The position numbers and the translations under genes are program-made. From an uncultured Lachnospiraceae bacterium (GTDB lineage Bacteria > Bacillota > Clostridia > Lachnospirales > Lachnospiraceae), in NCBI GenBank assembly GCA_947626415.1, contig CANQSA010000020.1, positions 1 to 47,961 on the forward strand: a DNA stretch of 47,961 bases, read 5' to 3'. The notes beneath the pieces were generated by a model that made no database searches, had not been told where the DNA came from, and worked only from the letters and a program-made list of their open reading frames with translations. Shown piece by piece: positions 34,423 to 43,511 of this stretch. How positions within the stretch are numbered: position 1 is the stretch's first letter; every line of letters starts with the position of its first letter.

Positions 34423-36237
34423 TTAGTTGGAACCGGATGTCTTCTGTGCAGACCGCTTCTTTACTACAAGAAGAACAACCGCACCCGTGATCATAACCAG
34501 ACCGCATACATAGAAGATTGTCGTACCGATACCACCTGTGATCGGAAGAATACTGCCCTTGCGGTTTACGACTGTTAATACAAATTCTCCAGATGGTGTT
34601 TCCCCTGTCACTCCGGCAGGCCCATTTTCTAAAACCTGATATGCCCATTTACATTCTTGTGATGCTGCCGCCGGATCTGCAGGCGGAGTACATTCAATTT
34701 TAATCTGAAACGGCTTGGACAGCGGATTATATCCATCTGGAGCTTTCGTCTCTTTAATCGTATACGTTCCTGCTTTTAATCCGCTGATTGTAAGCTCACC
34801 ACTACTGCCTATAACTGCTGTTATATTCACTTCCGATGAATCGGCATCTGCATCTACCTTATATTCGCTTGATACACCGTCCGATTTTAGTTTAAGTTCT
34901 TCTCCAGTAGCTTCATCTGTGATTGTAAACTCTGCTCCCGGAAGTATGGCATTGCTGCTATCAACTTTTTTAATCTGAATTTTTGTTACATAAGTTTTTG
35001 TGACAGACTCCGGGGTTTCTCCATAAGTTGTTCCATTCCATTCTACTTTTGGATCATTCGAAAATTGAAGCTGTGCCGTATTCTCATTTCCTGCTGTACC
35101 AATTACCGCTTGCTCCGTTACTTTTGCGGAATAAGTGATAATTAGCTTACCATCCTTATGTCCCCATGTCTCACTGATTTTTTCAATTTTCGTAGGATTA
35201 TCTGCACTTTCTGCTTCTTCAATCTCGTCTGTCAGATCAATCGTCAACGTCTTTCCGTCAACTTTAACTGTATAATCTGTGCCTTTTTGTAAGGTATGAT
35301 CTTCATGCCCAGCCCCGGTACATCCCTGGATTGTGATGGAAAACTCTTTCAAGTCGCTGCCGTCCATTACAAACTCTAAACCATCTGAAAGTGTATCGGT
35401 GATTACATATTTATATCCTTTTTCATAACCGGTTGTATCCGGAATAGACGCTGTAATCTCATATTTTACCGTTTCGCCAATTAAAGCTGAATTATAATAT
35501 TCCTTGTCTCCGGAATCTACAATAATTTTTTTCTCCAGCGTAGGCATATCCGTTTTTAACTGTATTTCTTTTGGCGTTCCATCTATAGATGCCAGAATCG
35601 GAGCAGTTGTAACATGCGGAGATCCGGGAACTGCAGCATGGCTATTGCTTACTTCAACAATTATGTAGTATCCATAAGGCAGTTCCGCTTGCCTTGATCC
35701 ATCAGAGGTGCCGTCAGTCCAAGCAACTGTCTGCAACGTAGTTGCGTAATTTGATTTATTATTTATTACTTCATCTTCAAGTGCAGACGCCAGTTTACGC
35801 AAGGTTTCATTTTCACTTACATGTGTTCCTTCACTTAAAACACCCGTTAAGTTTCCAATCCATTCAGCAATGTCCTGCTGCGCGTTTTCTTTGGCTATTG
35901 CTTCATCAGAGCTTAAACCAGAAGGGCTAGTAACCCAACGCTCATTATAAACTATATCTGAAGTATGATAGTCATTATATTGTTCACATAAAAACTTTAG
36001 CCATGCATCTTTTACCGTATACTTATAAGCTGTAGTACTGGTCATTTCTAAGTCAAACAGTGCATATACTTCAACGGTTCTATCGGTAAGAACCTGACCA
36101 TCATCACCCTTAGTAACTGTAATTGTTCCTTTGTCCGTAGCGGCGGCTGCGGCTTCTGCTCTCGGCGCCCCTGTCACCATTGTCATACACAAGACAGCGA
36201 TCAATGCAACTGCCTTTTTCATCCATTTCATTTTCAT
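34423..36237 (-). CDS. LPXTG-anchored major pilin (SpaH/EbpB type)
   Basis: A 604-residue backbone pilin. A signal peptide (about residues 1-30, ending AEAAAA) precedes an N-terminal domain. An isopeptide D2-type fimbrial domain (about 240-370) contains GETVKYEITASIPDTTGYEKG and ITDTLSDGLEFV (in parts). A CnaB/SpaA-type domain (about 420-540) starts IQIKKVDSSNAILPGAEFTI and ends with an E-box TYTIKETKAPDGY, whose Glu supports an internal Lys-Asn bond. The sorting signal is LPITG near residue 566, followed by a hydrophobic helix and KKRSAQK. The ATG at 36237 follows GAGAGGTG. It appears more AT-rich than the flanking housekeeping genes. Confidence 0.92.
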   Translation of the reverse strand: MKMKWMKKAVALIAVLCMTMVTGAPRAEAAAAATDKGTITVTKGDDGQVLTDRTVEVYALFDLEMTSTTAYKYTVKDAWLKFLCEQYNDYHTSDIVYNERWVTSPSGLSSDEAIAKENAQQDIAEWIGNLTGVLSEGTHVSENETLRKLASALEDEVINNKSNYATTLQTVAWTDGTSDGSRQAELPYGYYIIVEVSNSHAAVPGSPHVTTAPILASIDGTPKEIQLKTDMPTLEKKIIVDSGDKEYYNSALIGETVKYEITASIPDTTGYEKGYKYVITDTLSDGLEFVMDGSDLKEFSITIQGCTGAGHEDHTLQKGTDYTVKVDGKTLTIDLTDEIEEAESADNPTKIEKISETWGHKDGKLIITYSAKVTEQAVIGTAGNENTAQLQFSNDPKVEWNGTTYGETPESVTKTYVTKIQIKKVDSSNAILPGAEFTITDEATGEELKLKSDGVSSEYKVDADADSSEVNITAVIGSSGELTISGLKAGTYTIKETKAPDGYNPLSKPFQIKIECTPPADPAAASQECKWAYQVLENGPAGVTGETPSGEFVLTVVNRKGSILPITGGIGTTIFYVCGLVMITGAVVLLVVKKRSAQKTSGSN

Positions 36238-36259
36238 AAAATAACACCTCTCTTATTCT

Positions 36260-39200
36260 TTATAAATGTTCCTGCCGGGTTTTTCGCCCGGTCAGGGCTA
36301 ATAAAAACATTGCCAATAGTATCATCAGCAAACTGCCTGCTATCATATAGACGATTCCGCCTCCTCCTGTGCTTGGCATCCGGATGTTATAGAGTTCGTT
36401 ACGGAGATTGATTGTCAACAGATTTTCCGTTCGATCAAAGGAACTGCCCTCATAAAATCGATTATCGGTTTTCTCGAGCGTTTCACCTTCCGCATCCTGC
36501 AGCGTTAGATCGGTTGCTTCATCATACAAAAGCCCGCCCGAATCTGATCTGACAGTGAAAATGATTTCCGTTCCGTCACGCTGATAGCCCAGTGCCGCAT
36601 GGGTTTCAACCAATTTATAGGTTTTACCCACTTCCAACGGCTCCGTGAGCTGAATCTCGCCTTCTTCATCCGTAGAAATCCGCTCCTCCAGTATTTCCCA
36701 TTCCGGATCCACACCTGCGACTGCTATATTTTGATATAGGGCGAATGTCGCACCTTTAATCGGCTTTGCCGAGACCGCCGTGCCCGTGGGATCATACTCT
36801 GTTTTTACGACTTTCAGGATATATTCCGTATCGACATGCAGCCTATTTGTAACCGTCAGTGTCTGGGAATTATCCTCAAAAGCATCTCCGTCCGTGTCCT
36901 CAAACAAGTATGCTGATGTTGGTCCGCCGCCTCCTCCGGGATCTATTGAAACCGTATGTTTGGGACTATACGATACATGATAGCTAGTCGTCGCATCCTG
37001 TGGTGTATAGTCAGTCTCAACACCGCAATAAATGTATTTTTTACCATCGATATCGTACAGCGGCAAATCCGACAACTTATAACTCCATAAGTCTCCAGAT
37101 ACTTTTTCTTCCCCTTCGTAAACGCCGTCTCCCTTAAAAGTAAGGGTTTTATACAATTCAGGCGTTGTGATCGAGCCGCCCGGCGTATCCTGCTTCCCTC
37201 GGTAAATCGCAATCGTTGCGCTTCCATCTGGCGGGATGGCCGGATACCACTCCTTTTTCAGGTTCAGTTCCGTCAGCGGCGTGTTCACGATCTGGATTCG
37301 GTAGGTGAGACCGCTGTATTCAAACGGATATAAAGAAACATTTTCCGTCCCGCCGCCGCTCTCTGTAACCGTTTTTGTTACCGGATATACCGGTGCAATC
37401 CGATTACCGTTAATATCTGTGTAGTAATACTTAGTACTGTATCCGCCATCTTGAACCGTAGAATCCGAAACAACTTCTCCGCTGATATAATAGGTCAGCA
37501 GATAATTATGCCCTGCAATCGGGATACTGTTCGCCAGATTCTCCCAAATATGCTGCCACTCATTTGTATTATCTAACGCTACATCCTCATAGATCTTTTG
37601 AACTGTAGTCGTTAAGGTAATCGGCGTGTCCGTAAAAGTGATCGGGCTGATAACTTTATTATTTGTACCATTAAATGGAACCTGATCTTTCTTACCGGTA
37701 GCAACCATGCTGATATAATAGTTATCGATATCCGTACTCTCCTTAACCGAATAATCGGTAAGTGCATGTCCGGTACCTCCAAAGTTATCAGCAACTAAAT
37801 ACTTATCCGCATCAGACGAAGTGTTTAATACCTCCGGCATATCCAGCAGACCGTTCCAGACATCTCTCAAATAAAACAACGGCCGGATTCCTGGGTTACT
37901 TGTACTTTGGCTTACATCTGTTGAGATTGTTACTTCGTCCGCTTTGTTTACGGTACAGATCGTAAATAAATGCTCTGTTGTAGCTCCATTATAGGCATTA
38001 CTTGGATTATCAATAAAAATAAATCGGACATCTGAACCGTTAGACAATTCTGCTGCATCTTCTACTTCCGTTGTATTTCCGGCAGTCAGATTGTCTTCTG
38101 CAAGTTCTGTTCCGTTAAGCGGATAGGACTCCAGCAGCCAGCCGTTTGTACTTACAATCGTCCATCGATCGGTTGTATCGCCACTTTCCTGCTTATGGTC
38201 TGAGGATCCTGCCAGCGTAGTTGTAACTGCTTTGAACGAGGCCGTCACCCTTGTACCCGGTTGAACCGAAAGATATCCGTTTTCATCGGGTTCAATGGGG
38301 TCAGCACCGTTTGTGATCTGCAAACTCAGATCGTCTTTAAAAATGTCATAAACCGTCTTCGTCAGCTTGATTCCGTTTAAGGTCAGAACAAGGGATTTTG
38401 TATCGTCCCCCACATCGACATCCACACTGACAGGATCATCAGGTTCCACCGATACCGTATGATCGATTTTTTCACCACTATTGTAGACAGAAGAACGAAC
38501 TGTCATCTTATCATTTGTAACCTCAGCCGGTGTCCCGACTGATGCATCTGTAACCATCTCTTGATAGAGGTCTACGGTTACCTTACCGCCTTCATGCTGC
38601 TGAAACGCATGATCGGTCCAAAGTTTCTCCACTTCCCGATTTGTATTTTCCGCAAATGAAAAGGCAAGTTTAAAGTTTGAACTGTTTAATCCACGTTCCA
38701 TATAGTAGATCGACAGATCCAATGCCAATGTGCCTGCGTCATCGCCGGCGCCGCTTGTAATGCCAACGGCCTCTTTTACATTTTTCAGAACGAAAGCTAC
38801 TTCCTTTTCTTCTCCGGAATTAACGATTGTCTTCTTTCCGTCGGCAGTTGTAATTTCCCCCTTCAGGGTAACAATATAGCGATTATTGGCTTCATCAACT
38901 TCTGCTTTATATTGACCGGAAGCCGCATATTTATCATCAAAGAAACTGGCCGCCGGAACATCTATAAAATCGCTTGTTGCGTGTACGCCATCCATAGTAG
39001 CAATCGCAAACGCCGCCTTCTCTATATCCGTAGCAGCTTCCTTCATTGCATTTCCTTCATTATCGGTGGATATATCTCCCGTCCCGCTTTCATAGGTCGA
39101 GCCGACAACCGCATATCCCGTCTTCATATCCAGCACCCCTCCGGTCGCGCCGTGGGTACCGCCGATATCCAATGCAAGAGCACCATTTGTAACAGAGCCG

Positions 39201-42200
39201 TCCGCCGCTTTTTCTCCAATGAAGATCCATACGTCATCATCTCCGGAAAATTTAAAAATTCCGGACCGGTTTTCCGCATTTTTATATGTAACGATCGGAA
39301 TATCCAGCTTCATGCCAAACATCAGATTTTCATTATAGAAGGTTTCGTTAGCGGCAGTGGAATTAAACGGATAAAACTGATATGTCGTTCCACTGCTTTG
39401 GTCTGCCTTAGTTACGCCATTCCCCGTATACTGCATATAGTAACTGTCTTTTTGCCTTGTATTTCTGGTGAGCCTTGTCGCATATTCCGCCTTGGTACTG
39501 TCATACTCATAATAACCGGTGCTCTCATTCAATTTAAAATCAAAAATAACATCATTATATACTTTTCCGTAAACCGCATTTTTTTCGTTGCTGCCTTCCA
39601 AAAAGTCCTGATTAAAATAAGGAACTTCTTTCGTAGAATTTTTCAATTTGATCTGTTCATTATTGCTGTCTTCTGTTAACAGTCCCGAAACACCTCTGCT
39701 GTTAGAAAATCCATGAGAAGGATTATCGAATCCCGTTTTTAAATTATTCAGATATTCCCTTTCTTCCGGGCGCCGATAGAACCAATATTTTTTGTCACCA
39801 TCATGTTCCCAAGTGATATATTGTTTATATCCTCCATCACGCCAGTCAAATATTGTAGTGCCATACCGGTCTGACTCATTATATCTTCCTTCCCCGGTAA
39901 ACCAACTGTTGGAGCCAAAATATAACGCATCTATATTTGGATCATTATAATAATCACCAATCGCCTGATTCCACAAATCCCCCTGATATGCGTAAGAAAG
40001 TGTATTTGACCCTTCTGCATAAGTTACAAGCGCATTGTTGTGCCCGGTCTGGGAGGTTCGATATGTCTGATCGTTTTCGTTTTGTGTATAGTATTCTCCT
40101 TTTCTCTCATTCAGCTGCGTCCCGGTCAATTCCCAATCCGAATAATAGTCATAAAATGTTGCGGTTGCGCGATACGTCTTACCGGTAAACGTGTTAAGGA
40201 TTCCATCGGTTTCCGCATAAGAACCCTCAGCACCGGCTGCCTGACTGTCATTTCCAACTGTATTGCAGTCATTTACTTTGCCGCATTTTCCTTCCATTGT
40301 ATAGGTATATCCTGTAAAAGTTCTGTTCGTTCCGTCTTCCGGAGCTACAAAACCGGAGGTAACCGCATAACCGTAGGAGGTTACCTGAATATCTGAAACA
40401 GTAATGCCCCCGCCTTGACAATCAATATAATAGACTCCGCTCGTATCAAAATAAAGCGTATATGTTGTTACTGTAGCAGTGCCGCCGGAAGTGGAAGAAA
40501 CAGTTTCTTTTTCCCCATCAACAATTTTAAAAAGGCGAAGATTCCTTCCTGAATTTCCTTTACGCACCATAATCGTTACATAGCCCGATCCTCCTGCAGT
40601 AAATCTGATAGAACGTTCTAATCCCGGATAATTTTTGCTGCTTCCCCGCAAATTTATATATCCATTTGAATCAATTCGTACATCAGAATTTTCTGCTTCT
40701 GTTCCGGCAATAATAGTAAATTTTTTATTCTTATCCAGGTGTTCTCCTGCCTCTAGAATTACTTCTTTCTCTTTATCTCTTAAATTGCTCGTATCCATCT
40801 TATCCGTAATCATCGGATAGATAATCTGGATTTTACTGATCTCACTTCCCTGTAATTTATACGAAAGACCGGTATGTACCGTATATGTGCCCTCTGTTCC
40901 TGCGGTCAATTCATTTTCTTGATCGTCCGATAAGGAACTTACGCTTCCGGTAACCGATAATTCTCCCAACGCACTGGGTGTAATCGTTATCTCTGCTGTC
41001 TCCAAGGTAATCCCGGAGGACTGTATCCGAACCTGTGCGTCTTTTTCTATTACATATTCTGTTCCGGTATCTGAATCCTTATAAGAAACCGGTTCCGAAA
41101 GAGTCCCGACTCCGGTCCCTGTCTGAATACAGTCAGATAACTTCACTACACTGCTTTCATCCTCGTCTAAAATCTCAATATCATAAATATAAACTGACTG
41201 CGTTCCTGCAAGATAATATTCTGTATCTGCTATAACCGAAAAATCATATACTTCAATATCCTCTGATAGAGGTTGCTCACCGGTACCGCTTAATACCTGC
41301 AGTTTATTCTCAACTTCGGTACCGACCGCGGAGCTTGCATACACGCGCAGTTTTCCGGCTGTCTTTGGAATAATCTGAATTGCATTTTCCGTACTGCTTC
41401 CTGCTCCTGCAGTTTTCAGCTTCATTGTAAGCGTTACTTCCGGGCTTCCTGCGGCAGGTGTATAGATATTTGTCTCTTCTTCATAGGTAATCGGCGCGTC
41501 CTCCGTTCCGATAACCCGAAATTCATCCGCTGCAGAATCTGTAAAAGAAATCGTTTTGGTAAAATCGTTGTTCAGATAATTATATTGTTTAAGGCAGTCT
41601 GCCAGATTCAAAGCAACTGTTTTTTGCTTACTTGCCTCTAAAATATCTGTCGGCTGATAATCTGCCCACTTAACATTTTTAATAAAATCATTCCAGACTG
41701 TCTCTCCATTTACCGTTTTAGAGCCATTATATTTGTACTGCATTGCCAGCGCGGGCGCATAGTAGCAATCCCAGTCCGCATTGATCTTCTGGGGCGCACT
41801 GGTCCATACAAAATCCTCATAGTCATAGCCCCATTCACGGCTGGCGCTGTTCGGCTGATAGTTACTTGTGGTATCATATACCGTTCCGCTGTCGGTTCCT
41901 TTGAAGATGATTTCCTCTCCCGGCTCAATCTCTACATCCGTCACATAGGTATAGGCCGGATTGATATGCTCCGCTTCGGTCAGACCAAGCGCTTCCAAAG
42001 CAGTATTATCCAATCCACTCGAATACTTTTCAGACAACAGTTGCATCTCCGTGTAACTCGTTCCGCCGTTCGTAGAATATTCCACTTTATCATAGCCTGC
42101 CAGACCGTTATCAAAAAAGATAAATTTCGCTTCTCCGGCTGCGTGCGCGGGAACAAGGCAAAAATAAAGTACCGGTATTCCTACTGCAATCGCAAAGAAC

Positions 42201-42283
42201 ATCGCTGCCATCTGTAAAATATGCCGTTTTCTGTTGTTTCGGATAAACCGGCTGCGCAAAGCAGTCTTCCTTTCTTTCTCCAC
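36260..42283 (-). CDS. Giant pilus tip adhesin with fibro-slime and SpaA-like domains
   Basis: A 2007-residue cell-wall-anchored protein. A basic N terminus and hydrophobic segment (about residues 24-48) form a long signal peptide ending AHAAG. The middle carries a fibro-slime domain (about 970-1090) recognised by FKFSGDDDVWIFIG and LALDIGGTHGATGGV, a fold related to PA14 and seen in adhesins. The C-terminal part has Cna-B-like repeats, then a SpaA-type domain (about 1825-1920) with KPIKGATFALYQ and KTYKLVETHAALGY. The sorting signal is MPSTGGGG near residue 1968, followed by a hydrophobic helix and GRKTRQ. The start is GTG 42283 after GGGAGGTG. The ligand is unknown; a tip position is inferred from size and order. 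Only one gene in the operon has MPSTG, so sorting may differ from the LPITG pilin. Confidence 0.88.
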   Translation of the reverse strand: MEKERKTALRSRFIRNNRKRHILQMAAMFFAIAVGIPVLYFCLVPAHAAGEAKFIFFDNGLAGYDKVEYSTNGGTSYTEMQLLSEKYSSGLDNTALEALGLTEAEHINPAYTYVTDVEIEPGEEIIFKGTDSGTVYDTTSNYQPNSASREWGYDYEDFVWTSAPQKINADWDCYYAPALAMQYKYNGSKTVNGETVWNDFIKNVKWADYQPTDILEASKQKTVALNLADCLKQYNYLNNDFTKTISFTDSAADEFRVIGTEDAPITYEEETNIYTPAAGSPEVTLTMKLKTAGAGSSTENAIQIIPKTAGKLRVYASSAVGTEVENKLQVLSGTGEQPLSEDIEVYDFSVIADTEYYLAGTQSVYIYDIEILDEDESSVVKLSDCIQTGTGVGTLSEPVSYKDSDTGTEYVIEKDAQVRIQSSGITLETAEITITPSALGELSVTGSVSSLSDDQENELTAGTEGTYTVHTGLSYKLQGSEISKIQIIYPMITDKMDTSNLRDKEKEVILEAGEHLDKNKKFTIIAGTEAENSDVRIDSNGYINLRGSSKNYPGLERSIRFTAGGSGYVTIMVRKGNSGRNLRLFKIVDGEKETVSSTSGGTATVTTYTLYFDTSGVYYIDCQGGGITVSDIQVTSYGYAVTSGFVAPEDGTNRTFTGYTYTMEGKCGKVNDCNTVGNDSQAAGAEGSYAETDGILNTFTGKTYRATATFYDYYSDWELTGTQLNERKGEYYTQNENDQTYRTSQTGHNNALVTYAEGSNTLSYAYQGDLWNQAIGDYYNDPNIDALYFGSNSWFTGEGRYNESDRYGTTIFDWRDGGYKQYITWEHDGDKKYWFYRRPEEREYLNNLKTGFDNPSHGFSNSRGVSGLLTEDSNNEQIKLKNSTKEVPYFNQDFLEGSNEKNAVYGKVYNDVIFDFKLNESTGYYEYDSTKAEYATRLTRNTRQKDSYYMQYTGNGVTKADQSSGTTYQFYPFNSTAANETFYNENLMFGMKLDIPIVTYKNAENRSGIFKFSGDDDVWIFIGEKAADGSVTNGALALDIGGTHGATGGVLDMKTGYAVVGSTYESGTGDISTDNEGNAMKEAATDIEKAAFAIATMDGVHATSDFIDVPAASFFDDKYAASGQYKAEVDEANNRYIVTLKGEITTADGKKTIVNSGEEKEVAFVLKNVKEAVGITSGAGDDAGTLALDLSIYYMERGLNSSNFKLAFSFAENTNREVEKLWTDHAFQQHEGGKVTVDLYQEMVTDASVGTPAEVTNDKMTVRSSVYNSGEKIDHTVSVEPDDPVSVDVDVGDDTKSLVLTLNGIKLTKTVYDIFKDDLSLQITNGADPIEPDENGYLSVQPGTRVTASFKAVTTTLAGSSDHKQESGDTTDRWTIVSTNGWLLESYPLNGTELAEDNLTAGNTTEVEDAAELSNGSDVRFIFIDNPSNAYNGATTEHLFTICTVNKADEVTISTDVSQSTSNPGIRPLFYLRDVWNGLLDMPEVLNTSSDADKYLVADNFGGTGHALTDYSVKESTDIDNYYISMVATGKKDQVPFNGTNNKVISPITFTDTPITLTTTVQKIYEDVALDNTNEWQHIWENLANSIPIAGHNYLLTYYISGEVVSDSTVQDGGYSTKYYYTDINGNRIAPVYPVTKTVTESGGGTENVSLYPFEYSGLTYRIQIVNTPLTELNLKKEWYPAIPPDGSATIAIYRGKQDTPGGSITTPELYKTLTFKGDGVYEGEEKVSGDLWSYKLSDLPLYDIDGKKYIYCGVETDYTPQDATTSYHVSYSPKHTVSIDPGGGGGPTSAYLFEDTDGDAFEDNSQTLTVTNRLHVDTEYILKVVKTEYDPTGTAVSAKPIKGATFALYQNIAVAGVDPEWEILEERISTDEEGEIQLTEPLEVGKTYKLVETHAALGYQRDGTEIIFTVRSDSGGLLYDEATDLTLQDAEGETLEKTDNRFYEGSSFDRTENLLTINLRNELYNIRMPSTGGGGIVYMIAGSLLMILLAMFLLALTGRKTRQEHL

Positions 42284-42301
42284 GAAAACTACACCTCCCC
42301 G

Positions 42302-42901
42302 TTATGCAATCGGGCTCAGCTTATTAAATGGCCATACGCGAAAAAGAACCGTTCCGACCACCTTATCTTCGGTGATCATGCCGATCGATTCACTTCGACT
42401 ATCCATAGATGTTGTTCTTCGGTCTCCCAGTACAAAATATGCGTCATTTGGTACCTGGACCGGAAATGTTATGTCACAGGGTTCCAGGGATAACGCCAAC
42501 ACATATGTCTCCGTCTGCGGTTCTCCGTTAACGGAGACAACGCCGGCGCTGTCAATATTAACGGTGTCGCCCGGCAATCCCAATACCCGTTTGACCAAAA
42601 TTCTGTCATTATTGTAAAAAGCGATCACGTCGCCCCGTTCCACTTTTGAAAAAATACTGCTGCACAATACGACTTCATCGCTCTCTATCGTAGGCTGCAT
42701 ACTGGTTCCCACGATCTTTAAAACCGGAAACCAGAGATTTGTTGCAAGAATAATCAGAGCTGCTGCAAGAAGGGCGGCGATCAGCACATAGACAACGCCG
42801 TTTCTTCGTTTGTGCTTTATCCTCAGGCGATCCAGTTCATTCTCAATTTCCGGTATCGTCGGACGGTTTTCTCTCTGTTCTGCCTTCAATTTCAACTCCA
42901 C
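42302..42901 (-). CDS. lepB: Signal peptidase I dedicated to the pilus operon
   Basis: A 199-residue type I signal peptidase. After a charged N-terminal tail of about 35 residues comes one membrane helix (37-55). The catalytic Ser67 lies in GTSMQPTI and the general-base Lys104 in ILVKRVLGLPGD; the conserved GDRRTTSMDSR box follows near residue 160. Pilus islands of Gram-positive bacteria often carry such a peptidase (SipA-like) for pilin maturation. The start is taken as GTG 42901, but in-frame TTG codons at 42895 and 42889 are alternatives; the gene overlaps the end of its upstream neighbour by up to 59 bases, which suggests coupling. Confidence 0.93.
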   Translation of the reverse strand: MELKLKAEQRENRPTIPEIENELDRLRIKHKRRNGVVYVLIAALLAAALIILATNLWFPVLKIVGTSMQPTIESDEVVLCSSIFSKVERGDVIAFYNNDRILVKRVLGLPGDTVNIDSAGVVSVNGEPQTETYVLALSLEPCDITFPVQVPNDAYFVLGDRRTTSMDSRSESIGMITEDKVVGTVLFRVWPFNKLSPIA

Positions 42902-43145
42902 CTTTTGTTTCCGGTCTGACTGAGTTCACATATAAGTTCGCCGCGCGCTGCGCTGCTTCAAAAATCCCCGACAGCTGCAGGGCCGCTTCCGCAATAGAAC
43001 CCGCTTTTTCCATGCGGATTTTCCGGACCGTAACCTGTTTCCTGAGTTTCTCATTTTCTGCCGTCAGCCGTTCGATCTCCTTTTCCTGTTCCAAAAGCAG
43101 CTCCATCAGCTCAATCTTTCTCATTCGCCGGAGTCCCTGTCCCAT
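42843..43145 (-). CDS. Small coiled-coil protein heading the pilus operon
   Basis: A 100-residue protein without a known domain. It begins LRRMRKIELMELLLEQEKEIERL, predicted coiled coil to about residue 45, then a conserved-looking RKIRMEKAGSIAEAALQLSGIFEAAQRAA segment (both quoted in part), and a charged tail. I recall similar proteins next to sortase and signal peptidase genes in Lachnospiraceae and Ruminococcaceae, always annotated hypothetical. It has no signal peptide, so it should be cytoplasmic, perhaps an assembly or regulatory factor. The ATG at 43145 follows GAGGGG; the GTG at 43157 overlaps that site. It is first behind the operon promoter. Confidence 0.7.
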   Translation of the reverse strand: MGQGLRRMRKIELMELLLEQEKEIERLTAENEKLRKQVTVRKIRMEKAGSIAEAALQLSGIFEAAQRAANLYVNSVRPETKGGVEIEGRTERKPSDDTGN

Positions 43146-43190
43146 ATCGCCCCTCACTTCAAGAAACTTTATCCAAATTTAATTTGTTTT

Positions 43191-43219
43191 ATCATAGCGC
43201 AATTATATTTTTTTGTCAA
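43191..43219 (-). promoter_or_regulatory. Near-consensus promoter of the pilus operon
   Basis: TTGACA (43214-43219), 17 bases, TATGAT (43191-43196). The transcript would run through six genes to the hairpin at 32187-32213. Confidence 0.85.
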
Positions 43220-43241
43220 TAATGTTTTATTTCCACATCAC

Positions 43242-43261
43242 TGCCAAAATTTGTTTTGGCA
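43242..43261. promoter_or_regulatory. 20-base palindrome upstream of the pilus promoter
   Basis: TGCCAAAA-TTTG-TTTTGGCA, perfect 8-base arms, about 22 bases upstream of the -35: the place of an activator or an upstream repressor site. The protein is unknown. Confidence 0.6.
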
Positions 43262-43312
43262 AGTTGTACAAATTTTATTTGTTTTTTTGTGTAATATATC
43301 AGATGCAAGCGC

Positions 43313-43328
43313 TAAATCTATCGTATTT
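43313..43328. promoter_or_regulatory. Partial cre-like (CcpA) site
   Basis: ATGCAAGCGCTAAATC matches the first part of the cre consensus (TGNAANCG), but the second half-site is poor. It lies about 100 bases upstream of the pilus -35, in an otherwise AT-rich gap of about 365 bases. Confidence 0.25.
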
Positions 43329-43446
43329 TCGTATAAAATATCCGGCACTTTGCACAAAAGTGTTTTCACCTTCTTTTCACACGCCCGTGGTTTTTAATCT
43401 GTTTTTTCGTATATAAATAAATATAATATCGCCGGCATTTTTTCTG

Positions 43447-43498
43447 CAAAAAATAAGGCAGAAATCACGCCGCTGCGATTTCTGCCCTGCCCTTATTT
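43447..43498 (-). terminator. Terminator of Rpn-type paralog 3
   Basis: GGCAGAAATC / GATTTCTGCC with a 10-base loop, extended by AATAAG/CTTATT arms and a T run on the minus strand, directly past the stop at 43512. Confidence 0.85.
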
Positions 43499-43511
43499 TC
43501 CACTATTGTTT

